Assembly (NCBI RefSeq): GCF_013046825.1
Contig: NZ_CP053187.1
Location: 685,001 to 749,000 of the forward strand
Length of the DNA stretch: 64,000 nucleotides
Direction of reading: 5' to 3'
From: Turicibacter sanguinis
Lineage (GTDB): Bacteria; Bacillota_I; Bacilli_A; MOL361; Turicibacteraceae
The notes under the pieces: model-generated
Told to the model about the DNA's origin: nothing
Database searches by the model: none
The model's input: only the letters and a program-made list of their open reading frames with translations
Made by a program: the position numbers and the translations under genes
In this document: in pieces, positions 16,814 through 24,633 of the stretch
Position numbering within the stretch: the stretch's first letter is position 1
Layout of the letters: each line of letters begins with the position of its first letter

Positions 16814-17449
16814 ATGAAGAACAAACCTTATTTTATAGCCATTGAAGGTCCTATCGGAATTGGGAAAACCTCTTTAGCGACCTTACTTTCAAAGCATTAT
16901 AATTATCATCTTTTAAAAGAAATTGTTTATGAAAATCCTTTTTTAGATAAATTTTATGATGATATTGATTCTTGGGCATTTCAAACAGAAATGTTTTTCT
17001 TAACGAATCGTTATAAACAGTTAACAGATATTCAAAAAGATTTTTTAGATAATCAGAAATCTGTTGTATCTGATTATCATTTATTTAAAAATGTGATTTT
17101 TAGTAAGATGACGCTCGACGTTAATAATTTTAATAAGTATCAAAAAATTTATCATATTCTAGAGGAAGATCTTCCTAAGCCAAATGTTATTATTATTGTA
17201 AATGCGACGCTTGAAACGATTATGAAGCGTATTAAAATGAGAAACCGTCATTTTGAACAAAATATTGATCCCAATTATCTTCAGACTTTAATCGATTCTT
17301 ATCATGAATATACAGCATTGTTAAAAGAAAATCATGAGGAAATTAAGGTTATTGAACTGAATGGTGATGAGCTTGATTATGTAAATAATCCAAAGCACTT
17401 ACAACAAGTTATCAAGAAAATCGATGAAATGATTGGTCAGGAGGATTAA
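16814..17449 (+). CDS. dgk: deoxyguanosine kinase
   Basis: 211 residues. It phosphorylates purine deoxynucleosides (dG, dA) for salvage. P-loop AIEGPIGIGKTSLATLLS, the substrate-lid ENPFLDKFYDD, the FQTEMFFLTNRYKQL helix and the SDYHLFKNVIF catalytic region closely follow Bacillus Dgk. The ATG at 16814 has AGGAG 8 bp upstream. Followed by dck with 2 bp between; the dgk-dck pair near tadA is also found in Bacillus. Confidence 0.9.
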   Translation: MKNKPYFIAIEGPIGIGKTSLATLLSKHYNYHLLKEIVYENPFLDKFYDDIDSWAFQTEMFFLTNRYKQLTDIQKDFLDNQKSVVSDYHLFKNVIFSKMTLDVNNFNKYQKIYHILEEDLPKPNVIIIVNATLETIMKRIKMRNRHFEQNIDPNYLQTLIDSYHEYTALLKENHEEIKVIELNGDELDYVNNPKHLQQVIKKIDEMIGQED

Positions 17450-17451
17450 GA

Positions 17452-18111
17452 ATGTACGAGGCATGTGAAAAATACGGAATTCCACGCGATGCGATTATTA
17501 CGATTGCAGGAACTGTTGGAGTTGGTAAATCAACGTTAACAAAAAAATTAGCAGAAACTCTAGATTTTAGAACTTCTTTTGAAAAGGTAGATGGAAACCC
17601 TTATCTTGAAAAGTATTACCAAGATTTTAATCGTTGGTCTTTCCACTTACAAATTTATTTTTTAGCAGAGCGTTTTAAGGAACAAAAAAGAATGTTTCAA
17701 TACGGTGGTGGATTTATTCAGGACCGTTCAATTTATGAAGATACTGCAATTTTTGCTCAAATGAATTACGATAATGGGAGTATGAGTAAGGAAGATTTCG
17801 ATACTTATAACTCATTATTTAACGCTATGGTGATGACTCCGTACTTTCCTCATCCTAATTTAATTATTTACCTTGAAGGAGATATCGATGAAATTGTAGG
17901 ACGTATTGGAACACGTGGACGCCAAATGGAAATCGATACACCTGTTGAATATTGGTACAACCTACACCGTCGTTACGAAGACTGGATTGAAAACTTTACA
18001 TCCGCACCAGTCCTTCGTCTAAATATTAATGAATACGACCTCGTAAACGACGAAAAATCAATCGACTACATCCTAGCAAAAATCGGAAGAGTATTAAACA
18101 CAAAAAGCTGA
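17452..18111 (+). CDS. dck: deoxyadenosine/deoxycytidine kinase
   Basis: 219 residues. P-loop TIAGTVGVGKSTLTKKLA, FEKVDGNPYLEKYYQDF lid and RWSFHLQIYFLAERFKEQKR helix, plus FIQDRSIYEDTAIFA and MTPYFPHPNLIIYLEG, closely match Bacillus Dck. The gene ends AACACAAAAAGCTGA (Asn-Thr-Lys-Ser-stop), and this end is identical to the junction motif of the 117-bp repeat array that follows. So the array starts inside the last codons. Confidence 0.92.
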   Translation: MYEACEKYGIPRDAIITIAGTVGVGKSTLTKKLAETLDFRTSFEKVDGNPYLEKYYQDFNRWSFHLQIYFLAERFKEQKRMFQYGGGFIQDRSIYEDTAIFAQMNYDNGSMSKEDFDTYNSLFNAMVMTPYFPHPNLIIYLEGDIDEIVGRIGTRGRQMEIDTPVEYWYNLHRRYEDWIENFTSAPVLRLNINEYDLVNDEKSIDYILAKIGRVLNTKS

Positions 18112-18806
18112 AAGAGGCGATTAACATCCGCTGAAATTTGATGAGAGTCCGTAGTGGCATAGCCACAAGTGACTATCGAGAATTTGCCAGGATGTTGCCC
18201 CTTGAAGCTAGATTACACAAAAAGCTGAAAGAGGCGATTAACATCCGCTGAAATTTGATGAGAGTCCGTAGTGGCGTAGCCACAAGTGACTATCGAAAAT
18301 TTACCAGGATGTTGCCCCTTGAAGCTAGATTACACAAAAAGCTGAAAGAGGCGATTAACATCCGCTGAAATTTGATGAGAGTCCGTAGTGGCGTAGCCAC
18401 AAGTGACTATCGAGAATTTGCCAGGATGTTGCCCCTTGAAGCTAGATTACACAAAAAGTTGAAAGAGGCGATTAACATCCGCTGAAATTTGATGAGAGTC
18501 CGTAGTGGCATAGCCACAAGTGACTATCGAAAAATTACCAGGATGTTGCCCCTTGAAGCTAGATTACACAAAAAGCTGAAAGAGGCGATTAACATCCGCT
18601 GAAATTTGATGAGAGTTCGTTGTGGTGTAGCCACAAGTGACTATCGAAAAATTACCAGGATGTTGCCCCTTGAAGCTAGATTACACAAAAAGCTGAAAGA
18701 GGCGATTAACATCCGCTGAAATTTGATGAGAGTTCGTTGTGGTGTAGCCACAAGTGACTATCGAAAATTTACCAGGATGTTGCCCCTTGAAGCTAGATTA
18801 CACAAA
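18102..18806. repeat. six-copy 117-bp structured tandem repeat array
   Basis: Six units with an exact 117-bp period (GCTG or GTTG junction ends at 18110, 18227, 18344, 18461, 18578 and 18695). Each unit folds: AAGAGGC..AACATCC pairs with GGATGTT..GCCCCTT, and an apical GTGGC-ATA-GCCAC hairpin sits in the centre. Each ends GAAGCTAGATTACACAAAAA, the motif shared with repeats elsewhere in the window. Differences between copies are mostly in loops or conserve pairing (GTGGC to GTGGT facing GCCAC gives a G-U pair). Not coding: TGA recurs in every unit. Confidence 0.95.
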
Positions 18807-18870
18807 CCTACATTGATTATTTCTAATTCTCACATTCATTCAAATAGAAATATTAATAATTTAGAATAAA

Positions 18871-18915
18871 ATGCTCTAAAAATTCGCAAGCTCAGTTAGA
18901 GAGATTTAAAAGGCT
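18871..18915 (+). repeat. 45-bp interspersed element, left copy
   Basis: This 45-bp segment (ATGCTCTAAAAATTCGCAAG onward to TAAAAGGCT) is repeated in inverted orientation at 22719-22763 with 41 of 45 bases identical. It has internal CTCTAA/TTAGAG complementarity. The two copies bracket the DtxR-feo-tRNA region. Confidence 0.85.
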
Positions 18916-18936
18916 AAGAGTTACCTAAATAAATAA

Positions 18937-18975
18937 AAAAAGGAGTTGATTCTACTTTGAATCGACTCCTTTTTT
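18937..18975. terminator. terminator of the DtxR-type gene
   Basis: AAGGAGTTGATTC and GAATCGACTCCTT pair around TACTTT, with A-tracts and T-tracts on both sides. The stop codon of the minus-strand gene lies inside the loop side of the hairpin. Confidence 0.8.
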
Positions 18976-19332
18976 TGTGATTTGTTTAATGCGTTCAAAT
19001 GTTTCAGGACTGATAACATGTTCAATACGACAAGCATCTTTATCAGCCAGATCTTCATCGATATTTAAGGTCATCATTAAAAATTCTTTTATTAAGCAAT
19101 GGCGTTCAAAAATTTCTGTTGCTTTTTGATGTCCAGATTGTGTGAGTTTAATTTGTCCACTCTTCTCTATTGTAATAAGCTCTGCATTTTTTAAAATTCC
19201 CATTGCACGGCTAATACTCGCTTTTGAAAAGTTGAGTTCATTCGCAATATCTATAGAGCGTACAACCCCATTTCTTTGTTCGAGAATTAAAATGGTTTCT
19301 AAGTAGTTTTCTCCTGACTCTTGTAGCTTCAT
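18952..19332 (-). CDS. DtxR/MntR-family metal-dependent repressor
   Basis: 126 residues. N-terminal winged helix (SGENYLETILILEQRNGVVRSIDIANELNFSKASISRAM) is followed by the metal-binding dimerisation domain; likely ligands include His and Glu in ERHCLIKEFLM, Cys/Glu/His in DACRIEHVIS and Asp/Glu near DEDLADKD. No SH3 domain, so it is a short form. ATG 19332 has AGGGG at good spacing. Divergent from feoAAB, whose control region carries three DtxR-like operators, so it is the likely Fe(II) sensor of that operon. Confidence 0.88.
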   Translation of the reverse strand: MKLQESGENYLETILILEQRNGVVRSIDIANELNFSKASISRAMGILKNAELITIEKSGQIKLTQSGHQKATEIFERHCLIKEFLMMTLNIDEDLADKDACRIEHVISPETFERIKQITKKGVDSK

Positions 19333-19434
19333 AGGTATCCCCTTTTTCATTTTATAATCATGATATAAATATAGTTAATCTTAACATATTGAGGTCATTT
19401 AATTCAACTTTGATACTTTTTTCTCAAAATTGAA

Positions 19435-19523
19435 TTGACATCATTATCCAAACATGGCATACTACTATTATCAGTTAGCAAAAGCTAACTTGTTTTTTTC
19501 ACGCGAGTTAGCATAGACTTACT
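19435..19523 (+). promoter_or_regulatory. feoA promoter with two metalloregulator operators
   Basis: TTGACA (19435-19440), 17-bp spacer and CATACT (19458-19463). Just downstream lies AGTTAGC-AAAA-GCTAACT (19473-19490), a perfect palindrome over the start site, and a weaker copy AGTTAGC-ATAG-ACTTACT (19506-19523). The GTTAGC/GCTAAC arms resemble DtxR/IdeR family operators. Binding would block transcription when Fe(II) is plentiful. Confidence 0.75.
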
Positions 19524-19538
19524 TAAAGAGGGGGACTT

Positions 19539-19751
19539 ATGATGCCACTTACGATGGCGGATATTGGAACACAATTATTGATTAAAAAGATTAATGGTCG
19601 TGATGATACGAAGCGATTTTTAGAAAGTTTAGGTTTTGTAACAGGAAGTCAGGTTATGGTTATCTCTAAGTTTGGTGGGAATTTCATTGTTAATGTAAAA
19701 GATACACGCGTTGCAATCGATGAATCGATGGCTAAACGTATTTTTGTTTAA
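19539..19751 (+). CDS. feoA: FeoA family protein, first copy
   Basis: 70 residues, SH3-like fold. It is an accessory to the FeoB ferrous iron channel. It has GRDDTKRFLESLGFVTGSQVMVISKFGGNFIV and DTRVAIDESMAKRI, the typical FeoA layout. GAGGGGGA precedes ATG 19539. It differs clearly from the second FeoA downstream, so the two likely have separate contacts. Confidence 0.88.
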   Translation: MMPLTMADIGTQLLIKKINGRDDTKRFLESLGFVTGSQVMVISKFGGNFIVNVKDTRVAIDESMAKRIFV

Positions 19752-19764
19752 GGGGGATGAAATA

Positions 19765-19986
19765 ATGAGAACATTAAAATCAGCTACAATTGGTGAAACC
19801 GTCAAAGTTTTAAAGTTTAATGGTGAAGGTGCAACGAAGCGTCGTCTTATGGATATGGGAATTACAAAAGGAACATCTATTTATGTTCGTAAAGTTGCCC
19901 CACTTGGTGATCCAATCGAGGTAACGGTTCGTGGGTATGAGCTATCCCTTAGAAAATCTGATGCTGAAAATATTTTAATTGATTAA
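19765..19986 (+). CDS. feoA: FeoA family protein, second copy
   Basis: 73 residues: TIGETVKVLKFNGEGATKRR, LMDMGITKGTSIYVRKVAPLGDPIEVTVRGYELSLRK, a textbook FeoA with the APLGDP turn. The ATG at 19765 follows GGGGGATG, 13 bp after the first feoA. The longer frame from 19711 overlaps feoA-1 and is not supported. Confidence 0.92.
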   Translation: MRTLKSATIGETVKVLKFNGEGATKRRLMDMGITKGTSIYVRKVAPLGDPIEVTVRGYELSLRKSDAENILID

Positions 19987-20000
19987 TTTTTTTATAACGC

Positions 20001-20018
20001 AGTTAGTTTAGGCTAACT
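20001..20018 (+). promoter_or_regulatory. third feo operator, in front of feoB
   Basis: AGTTAGTTTAGGCTAACT is the same 18-bp inverted-repeat layout as the site at 19473-19490. It lies between feoA-2 and the feoB ribosome binding site. It could block read-through or an internal promoter. Confidence 0.65.
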
Positions 20019-20033
20019 AATATAGGGGGACTA

Positions 20034-22202
20034 ATGATGAGTTTAACTGTTGCACTTATAGGAAATCCAAACTGTGGGAAAACAACTACATTTAATGCTT
20101 TAACAGGAAGTAATCAATATGTTGGAAATTGGCCTGGAGTTACGGTTGAGAAAAAAGAAGGTCGTTTAAAAGGTCATAAAGATGTTACTATTGTTGATTT
20201 ACCGGGAATTTATTCTTTATCACCTTATTCGCCTGAAGAAATTATTACACGAGAATTTTTAATTCATGAAAAACCAGATGTTGTTTTAAATATTGTGGAT
20301 GCTTCTAATATTGAACGTAATCTTTACTTAACCACACAATTAATCGAATGTGGAATACCAGTAGTTATTGCATTAAATATGATGGACATTGTTGAAAAAA
20401 ATGGGACAAAAATTAATATCAAAGCTCTTTCTAATCATCTAAACTGTCCTATTATACAAATGTCAGCTTTAAAAAACAAAGGATTAAAAGAATTAGTCAA
20501 GGCAGTCATTGAATCAAAATATTCTACGGTTACTTTAAAGCCGATTTTCAACCATAATGTTGAAGCAATTATCGATAATATTACGAATTTAATTAAAGCT
20601 CAGGTTAAACCATTTCAATCACGTTGGTATGCAATTAAGTTATTTGAGCGTGATCAAAAAGTTTTGAATTCCTTAAATTTAACTCAGTCAATTACAATGG
20701 AAATCGAATCAATGCTTGTATCATGCGAAGATTTGCTTGATGATGATAGCGAAAGTATTATTACGAATGGGCGTTATGATTTTATCGGGAATATTGTGAG
20801 TAAATGCGTGAAAAAAAATAATCATTCTACTTTAACACCATCAGATAAGATTGATCAAATTTTGACAAATCGTTGGCTGGCACTTCCCATATTCGCATTG
20901 ATTATGTGGGGAATTTACTATATTGCGATTACCTCTGTCGGTTCGATTGCAACGGATTGGATTAATGACACGTTCTTTGGAGAGATTGTTCAGGGAAATG
21001 TAGCAACTTTCCTAGAAAGTATTAATACGGCTGATTGGTTAACAGGCCTAATTGTAGATGGAATTATTGGTGGGGTCGGGGCCGTGTTAGGATTTGTTCC
21101 TCAAATCATGATTTTATTCTTCTTAATCGCGATTTTAGAAGATTGTGGATATATGGCGCGTGTTGCCTTCATTATGGATCGTGTCTTTAGAAAATTTGGT
21201 CTATCTGGAAAATCATTTATTCCAATGTTAATTGGTTCTGGTTGTAGTGTACCTGCTGTTATGGCGAGTCGTACAATTGAAAATGAAAAAGATCGTAAGA
21301 TGACGATTATGTTAACACCATTTATTCCTTGTGGTGCTAAGTTACCCGTGTTCGCCCTAATGGCAGGTGCTTTCTTCCCTACCATGTCTTGGGTTGCACC
21401 TTCAATGTATTTCTTAGGAATTACAATGGTTATTATTTCAGGTATCTTATTAAAACGTACTCGTTTATTTGCAGGAGATGCAGCTCCATTTATTATGGAG
21501 TTACCCGCTTATCACTTCCCTAGTATTAAAGGCTTATTTATCCACATGTGGGATCGTGCTAAGGCATTTATCTATAAAGCCGGAACTATTATCTTTGTAG
21601 CCTCTGGTTTAGTTTGGTTCTTACAATCATTTAACTGGTCGCTTGAAATGGTTGATGCCAGTGAAAGTATTTTAGCTTCAATCGGACGTATTATTGCTCC
21701 TATCTTCACTCCATTAGGGTTTGGAAATTGGCAAGCTGCTGTTGCAACATTGACTGGATTCTTAGCAAAAGAAAATGTGGTTGCAACATTCGGTGTCTTA
21801 TTCGGATTAGGTGAAGAGATGAATGAGGAGTCAGTTGAATTACTTGGCACAATCCACTCATTATTCACTCCATTAAGTGCTTATGCATTTATGGCATTTA
21901 CTTTACTTGCTGCGCCATGTTTTGCAGCAATTGGAGCTATTAAACGTGAAATGGCATCTTGGAAGTGGACATTAATCGCGATTGGCTACCAAACTGGTTT
22001 AGCTTACGTAGTTGCCTTCCTAATCTATCAAGTCGGAACAATCATTATCAATCATAACATCTCACCTTCAACTATTATCATTTCACTAATCGTTTTACTA
22101 GCACTGGGATTTGCTATCAGTAAGATTCGCCGTGATCATAAAGAAAGTAGTTGTGGATGTGGATGCTCAGGATGTAAATCCATTAATAAATGTTCTAAAT
22201 AA
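20034..22202 (+). CDS. feoB: ferrous iron transporter FeoB
   Basis: 722 residues. Cytosolic GTPase domain with G1 GNPNCGKTT, G3 DLPG and G4 NMMD, then the two Gate regions of the membrane domain (GSGCSVPAVMASR; MLTPFIPCGAKLPVFALMAG) and GFLAKENVVATFG. The C-terminus has a short Cys-rich tail (CGCGCSGCKS). It moves Fe(II) across the membrane; it is last in feoA-feoA-feoB. GGGGGA precedes ATG 20034. Confidence 0.97.
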   Translation: MMSLTVALIGNPNCGKTTTFNALTGSNQYVGNWPGVTVEKKEGRLKGHKDVTIVDLPGIYSLSPYSPEEIITREFLIHEKPDVVLNIVDASNIERNLYLTTQLIECGIPVVIALNMMDIVEKNGTKINIKALSNHLNCPIIQMSALKNKGLKELVKAVIESKYSTVTLKPIFNHNVEAIIDNITNLIKAQVKPFQSRWYAIKLFERDQKVLNSLNLTQSITMEIESMLVSCEDLLDDDSESIITNGRYDFIGNIVSKCVKKNNHSTLTPSDKIDQILTNRWLALPIFALIMWGIYYIAITSVGSIATDWINDTFFGEIVQGNVATFLESINTADWLTGLIVDGIIGGVGAVLGFVPQIMILFFLIAILEDCGYMARVAFIMDRVFRKFGLSGKSFIPMLIGSGCSVPAVMASRTIENEKDRKMTIMLTPFIPCGAKLPVFALMAGAFFPTMSWVAPSMYFLGITMVIISGILLKRTRLFAGDAAPFIMELPAYHFPSIKGLFIHMWDRAKAFIYKAGTIIFVASGLVWFLQSFNWSLEMVDASESILASIGRIIAPIFTPLGFGNWQAAVATLTGFLAKENVVATFGVLFGLGEEMNEESVELLGTIHSLFTPLSAYAFMAFTLLAAPCFAAIGAIKREMASWKWTLIAIGYQTGLAYVVAFLIYQVGTIIINHNISPSTIIISLIVLLALGFAISKIRRDHKESSCGCGCSGCKSINKCSK

Positions 22203-22290
22203 TCTAAATTTGGTTAATAGCTAAAGATAAAAACACGATAACCTCCCAAACTTTTATCTGTATATTCTATCTGATAGCTTTAACAATATA

Positions 22291-22334
22291 TAAAAAGAGA
22301 ACTCGAAACGAAGCCTGAGTTCTCTTTTCTTTTT
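22291..22334 (+). terminator. feo operon terminator
   Basis: AAAGAGAACTC (22294-22304) pairs perfectly with GAGTTCTCTTT (22317-22327), followed by TCTTTTT. Confidence 0.8.
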
Positions 22335-22362
22335 ACTTTATATAACTGTGAGTTTTAAAAAT

Positions 22363-22391
22363 AAAAAAAAGCCGCACATTCCTGTGCGACG
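22363..22391 (-). terminator. tRNA-Ser terminator
   Basis: On the minus strand GTCGCACA-GGAA-TGTGCGGC followed by TTTTTTT, shortly after the tRNA 3' end. Confidence 0.85.
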
Positions 22392-22404
22392 TTATGTCAA
22401 TTTA

Positions 22405-22497
22405 TGGCGGAGGAAGAGGGATTCGAACCCCCGCTACGCTCTCACGTACTGTCGGTTTTCAAGACCGATCCCTTCAGCCGGACTTGGGTATTCCTCC
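22405..22497 (-). tRNA. tRNA-Ser (anticodon UGA)
   Basis: 93 nt including encoded CCA. Acceptor GGAGGAA with TTCCTCC, anticodon stem CGGTC-TTGAAAA-CCG with TGA anticodon, a long variable arm as expected for class II serine tRNA, and T-loop GGTTCGAATCC. Stand-alone gene with its own terminator. Confidence 0.95.
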
Positions 22498-22718
22498 GTA
22501 TCAACAAAATTAATTATACATGACTCAAAACCTATTGTCAACAAAAGTTAATAATTTTTTTATTTTTTTTACTTCTAAATGATCTAATTCCTCATCTATA
22601 AACAACACATAGATTATACATATAAAAATTTCCTTCGTCTTTAATGATTCTATTTGCATAGAACCATTTGACGTAAGATTTGTTTCACTCAGTTTCGCTG
22701 AGCTTAACCACTCGATTC

Positions 22719-22763
22719 AGCCTTTTAGATATCTCTAACTGAGCTTGCGAAGTTTTAGAGTAT
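22719..22763 (-). repeat. 45-bp interspersed element, right inverted copy
   Basis: Inverse complement of 18871-18915 with four mismatches. Together they flank the DtxR-feo-tRNA segment of about 3.8 kb. Confidence 0.85.
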
Positions 22764-22772
22764 CTTATCCTG

Positions 22773-22823
22773 TGTCACTAATGATTCTATCCGAGAATAG
22801 GAGGATTAGAATCATTAGTGACA
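22773..22823. repeat. large perfect hairpin
   Basis: TGTCACTAATGATTCTA pairs with TAGAATCATTAGTGACA around a short AGG-rich loop. No T-tract follows on either strand, so it is not an obvious terminator. It lies between the 45-bp element and a body-A structured repeat. Confidence 0.75.
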
Positions 22824-22828
22824 TAGGG

Positions 22829-22945
22829 TTTGTGTAATCTAGCTTCATCGAGCAGCTCCTCTATGAAATTTGATAAACTTGATTGGAGCAAAAAACGCTC
22901 CTGTCACTTTCTCTTCATTTCTACGATCTTCTAACCGCTTGTCTC
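22829..22945 (-). repeat. body-A structured repeat, reverse orientation, after tdk
   Basis: Read on the minus strand it starts AAAAGGCTGAGACAAGCGG just after the tdk stop and ends CATCGAGCAGCTCC..GAAGCTAGATTACACA, matching the body-A units at 11680-11800 and 12238-12355. The region 22503-22718 next to it is AT-rich with no gene. Confidence 0.85.
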
Positions 22946-22952
22946 AGCCTTT

Positions 22953-23558
22953 TTATTTATTTCTTAAATTTAGTGGATCTGGTAAATCTCTTACTTCATG
23001 GCAGTGACGACAACGTGGTTCGTATGCTTCTTTTGCCCCAACTTGGATGATTGGATCATGGTATGAAGCTGGTTGTCCATTAATTAGACGTTGTGAACGC
23101 GTAGCTGGTGCACCACAAACGCTACAAATTGATGTTAGTTTTGTTACGAATTCTGATTTTGTTAGTAGAATTGGCATTGTTCCGAATGGTTCCCCGCGGA
23201 AGTCTTTATCTAATCCTGCTACAATAACTCGAATTCCACGATCCGCTAGGTATTCTACTACGTCTACTACATTTTCTTCAAAAAATTGCACTTCATCGAT
23301 TGCCACAGCATATGTTTTATCTGTGATGTGGTCTAAAATTTGAATCGGATGTTCAATTGGAATAGACGGCATTTTTAATCCACTATGTGATACCACTTCA
23401 TCTTCACTATAACGATTATCAATAACCGGTTTAAATAAACAATATGGACGACGAGCAAAATCTAATCGTTTTAAACGACGAATTAATTCCTCTGTTTTAC
23501 CTGCATACATACTCCCACAAATAGCTTCAACCCAACCCTCTTGACGGAAATCATACAT
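22953..23558 (-). CDS. tdk: thymidine kinase
   Basis: 201 residues, type II tetrameric thymidine kinase. P-loop [15 protein letters not shown], Walker B-like [10 protein letters not shown], zinc finger cysteines ([15 protein letters not shown]) and the thymidine lasso [15 protein letters not shown]. It salvages thymidine to dTMP. ATG 23558 follows AAGGTGG; the frame from 23570 has no site. A structured repeat begins within a few bases after the stop. Confidence 0.96.
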   Translation of the reverse strand: MYDFRQEGWVEAICGSMYAGKTEELIRRLKRLDFARRPYCLFKPVIDNRYSEDEVVSHSGLKMPSIPIEHPIQILDHITDKTYAVAIDEVQFFEENVVDVVEYLADRGIRVIVAGLDKDFRGEPFGTMPILLTKSEFVTKLTSICSVCGAPATRSQRLINGQPASYHDPIIQVGAKEAYEPRCRHCHEVRDLPDPLNLRNK

Positions 23559-23732
23559 TCTAAAAACCACCTTTCATCCTTCTGCATAATCAAACAAATT
23601 TAGTTGAATTTTGACACCCAACTAAAGCAACCTGATAATTATAACAGATATATATTTTAGGATTCAAGATAGATGCAAAAATGAAATTTTTTTCAGTAAA
23701 AACAAAAAAAGAGGAATTTCCTCTTTTTAATT

Positions 23733-24620
23733 TTATCCAATTTTTACCCGATGTTCATTCGGATTTAAACAAACTTTTGCTCCCATAGGAAGTGTTAAAA
23801 GGGGACTACAATGCCCGCTTTCAATCCCATAAGCAACTGGCTTCCCAAGCCCTTTTAACATTTTTTTTAATAATTTAGCTGAAGCCTTCTTATCAAAAAC
23901 ATTAAAATCACCAATCATGATTCCCGCTGCATCTTCAAGTTTGCCACTGTATTTGAGTTGAGTTAACAGTCGATCAATTGCATAAACCGGCTCATTCACT
24001 TCCTCAATAAATAAAATCTTATCCTTCGTATCAATCTCATAAGGTGTTCCAAGCGTCGAGCAAATGATTGTAAGATTTCCACCAACTAATATTCCCTCCA
24101 CTGAATCTTTGGTATCATCATAGTAAGAAATATCCGTTAATTCTACAGGTTTAGCTTCTATTATCACATGCTTAGCACTTTGTAGAGTCACCTCATCCTT
24201 TAACATCAAGTCTTTCAACATCGGACCATGATAAGTAATTAGATTATGACATTGATTTAAGTAAATATGTAGATAGGTAATATCGCTATATCCTACAAAT
24301 GGTTTTGGATATTTTGAAAATTTAAAATTCTTCAAATATGGGATGATTCGATTACAGCCATAACCACCTCGCATGCACAAAATCGCATCAACCTCATCAT
24401 CAGCAAACATCATAATCAAATCCTCTGCTCGTCGACGATCTGACATGCCAGCTAGGTATCCTTTTCTTTCATAACAACTCGGTGCAACCACTACATCAAA
24501 TCCCAATTCTTTTAACGTCGCTTCCCCCTTAAAAACTGTTTCTACTTCTAGGGGCCCCGCTAATGCTACAATTCCTATTTTTCCTCCTGGTAACAAGGCT
24601 TTTGGTTGAATCATCCCCAT
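23733..24620 (-). CDS. LD-carboxypeptidase (S66 family)
   Basis: 295 residues. S66 serine peptidases cleave the L-D bond of cytoplasmic tetrapeptide muropeptides, or microcin C-type peptides (MccF). Nucleophile in VGYSDITYLHIYL (Ser about 117), preceded by CMRGGYGCNRIIPYL; catalytic Glu in LFIEEVNEP and His in GIESGHCSP. No signal peptide, so it acts inside the cell in peptidoglycan recycling. It follows the M20 gene by 13 bp, suggesting joint peptide turnover. Start may be the internal ATG two codons later. Confidence 0.9.
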   Translation of the reverse strand: MGMIQPKALLPGGKIGIVALAGPLEVETVFKGEATLKELGFDVVVAPSCYERKGYLAGMSDRRRAEDLIMMFADDEVDAILCMRGGYGCNRIIPYLKNFKFSKYPKPFVGYSDITYLHIYLNQCHNLITYHGPMLKDLMLKDEVTLQSAKHVIIEAKPVELTDISYYDDTKDSVEGILVGGNLTIICSTLGTPYEIDTKDKILFIEEVNEPVYAIDRLLTQLKYSGKLEDAAGIMIGDFNVFDKKASAKLLKKMLKGLGKPVAYGIESGHCSPLLTLPMGAKVCLNPNEHRVKIG

Positions 24621-24633
24621 CCATCTCTCTTTC

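Noticed and set aside
18102-18806. CRISPR array
   Set aside because: The 117-bp units are repeated in full with no variable spacers, and no cas gene is present.
22348-22551. 67-codon plus-strand ORF (contains RRKRDSNPR)
   Set aside because: It is the antisense of tRNA-Ser and its terminator, a well-known spurious product.
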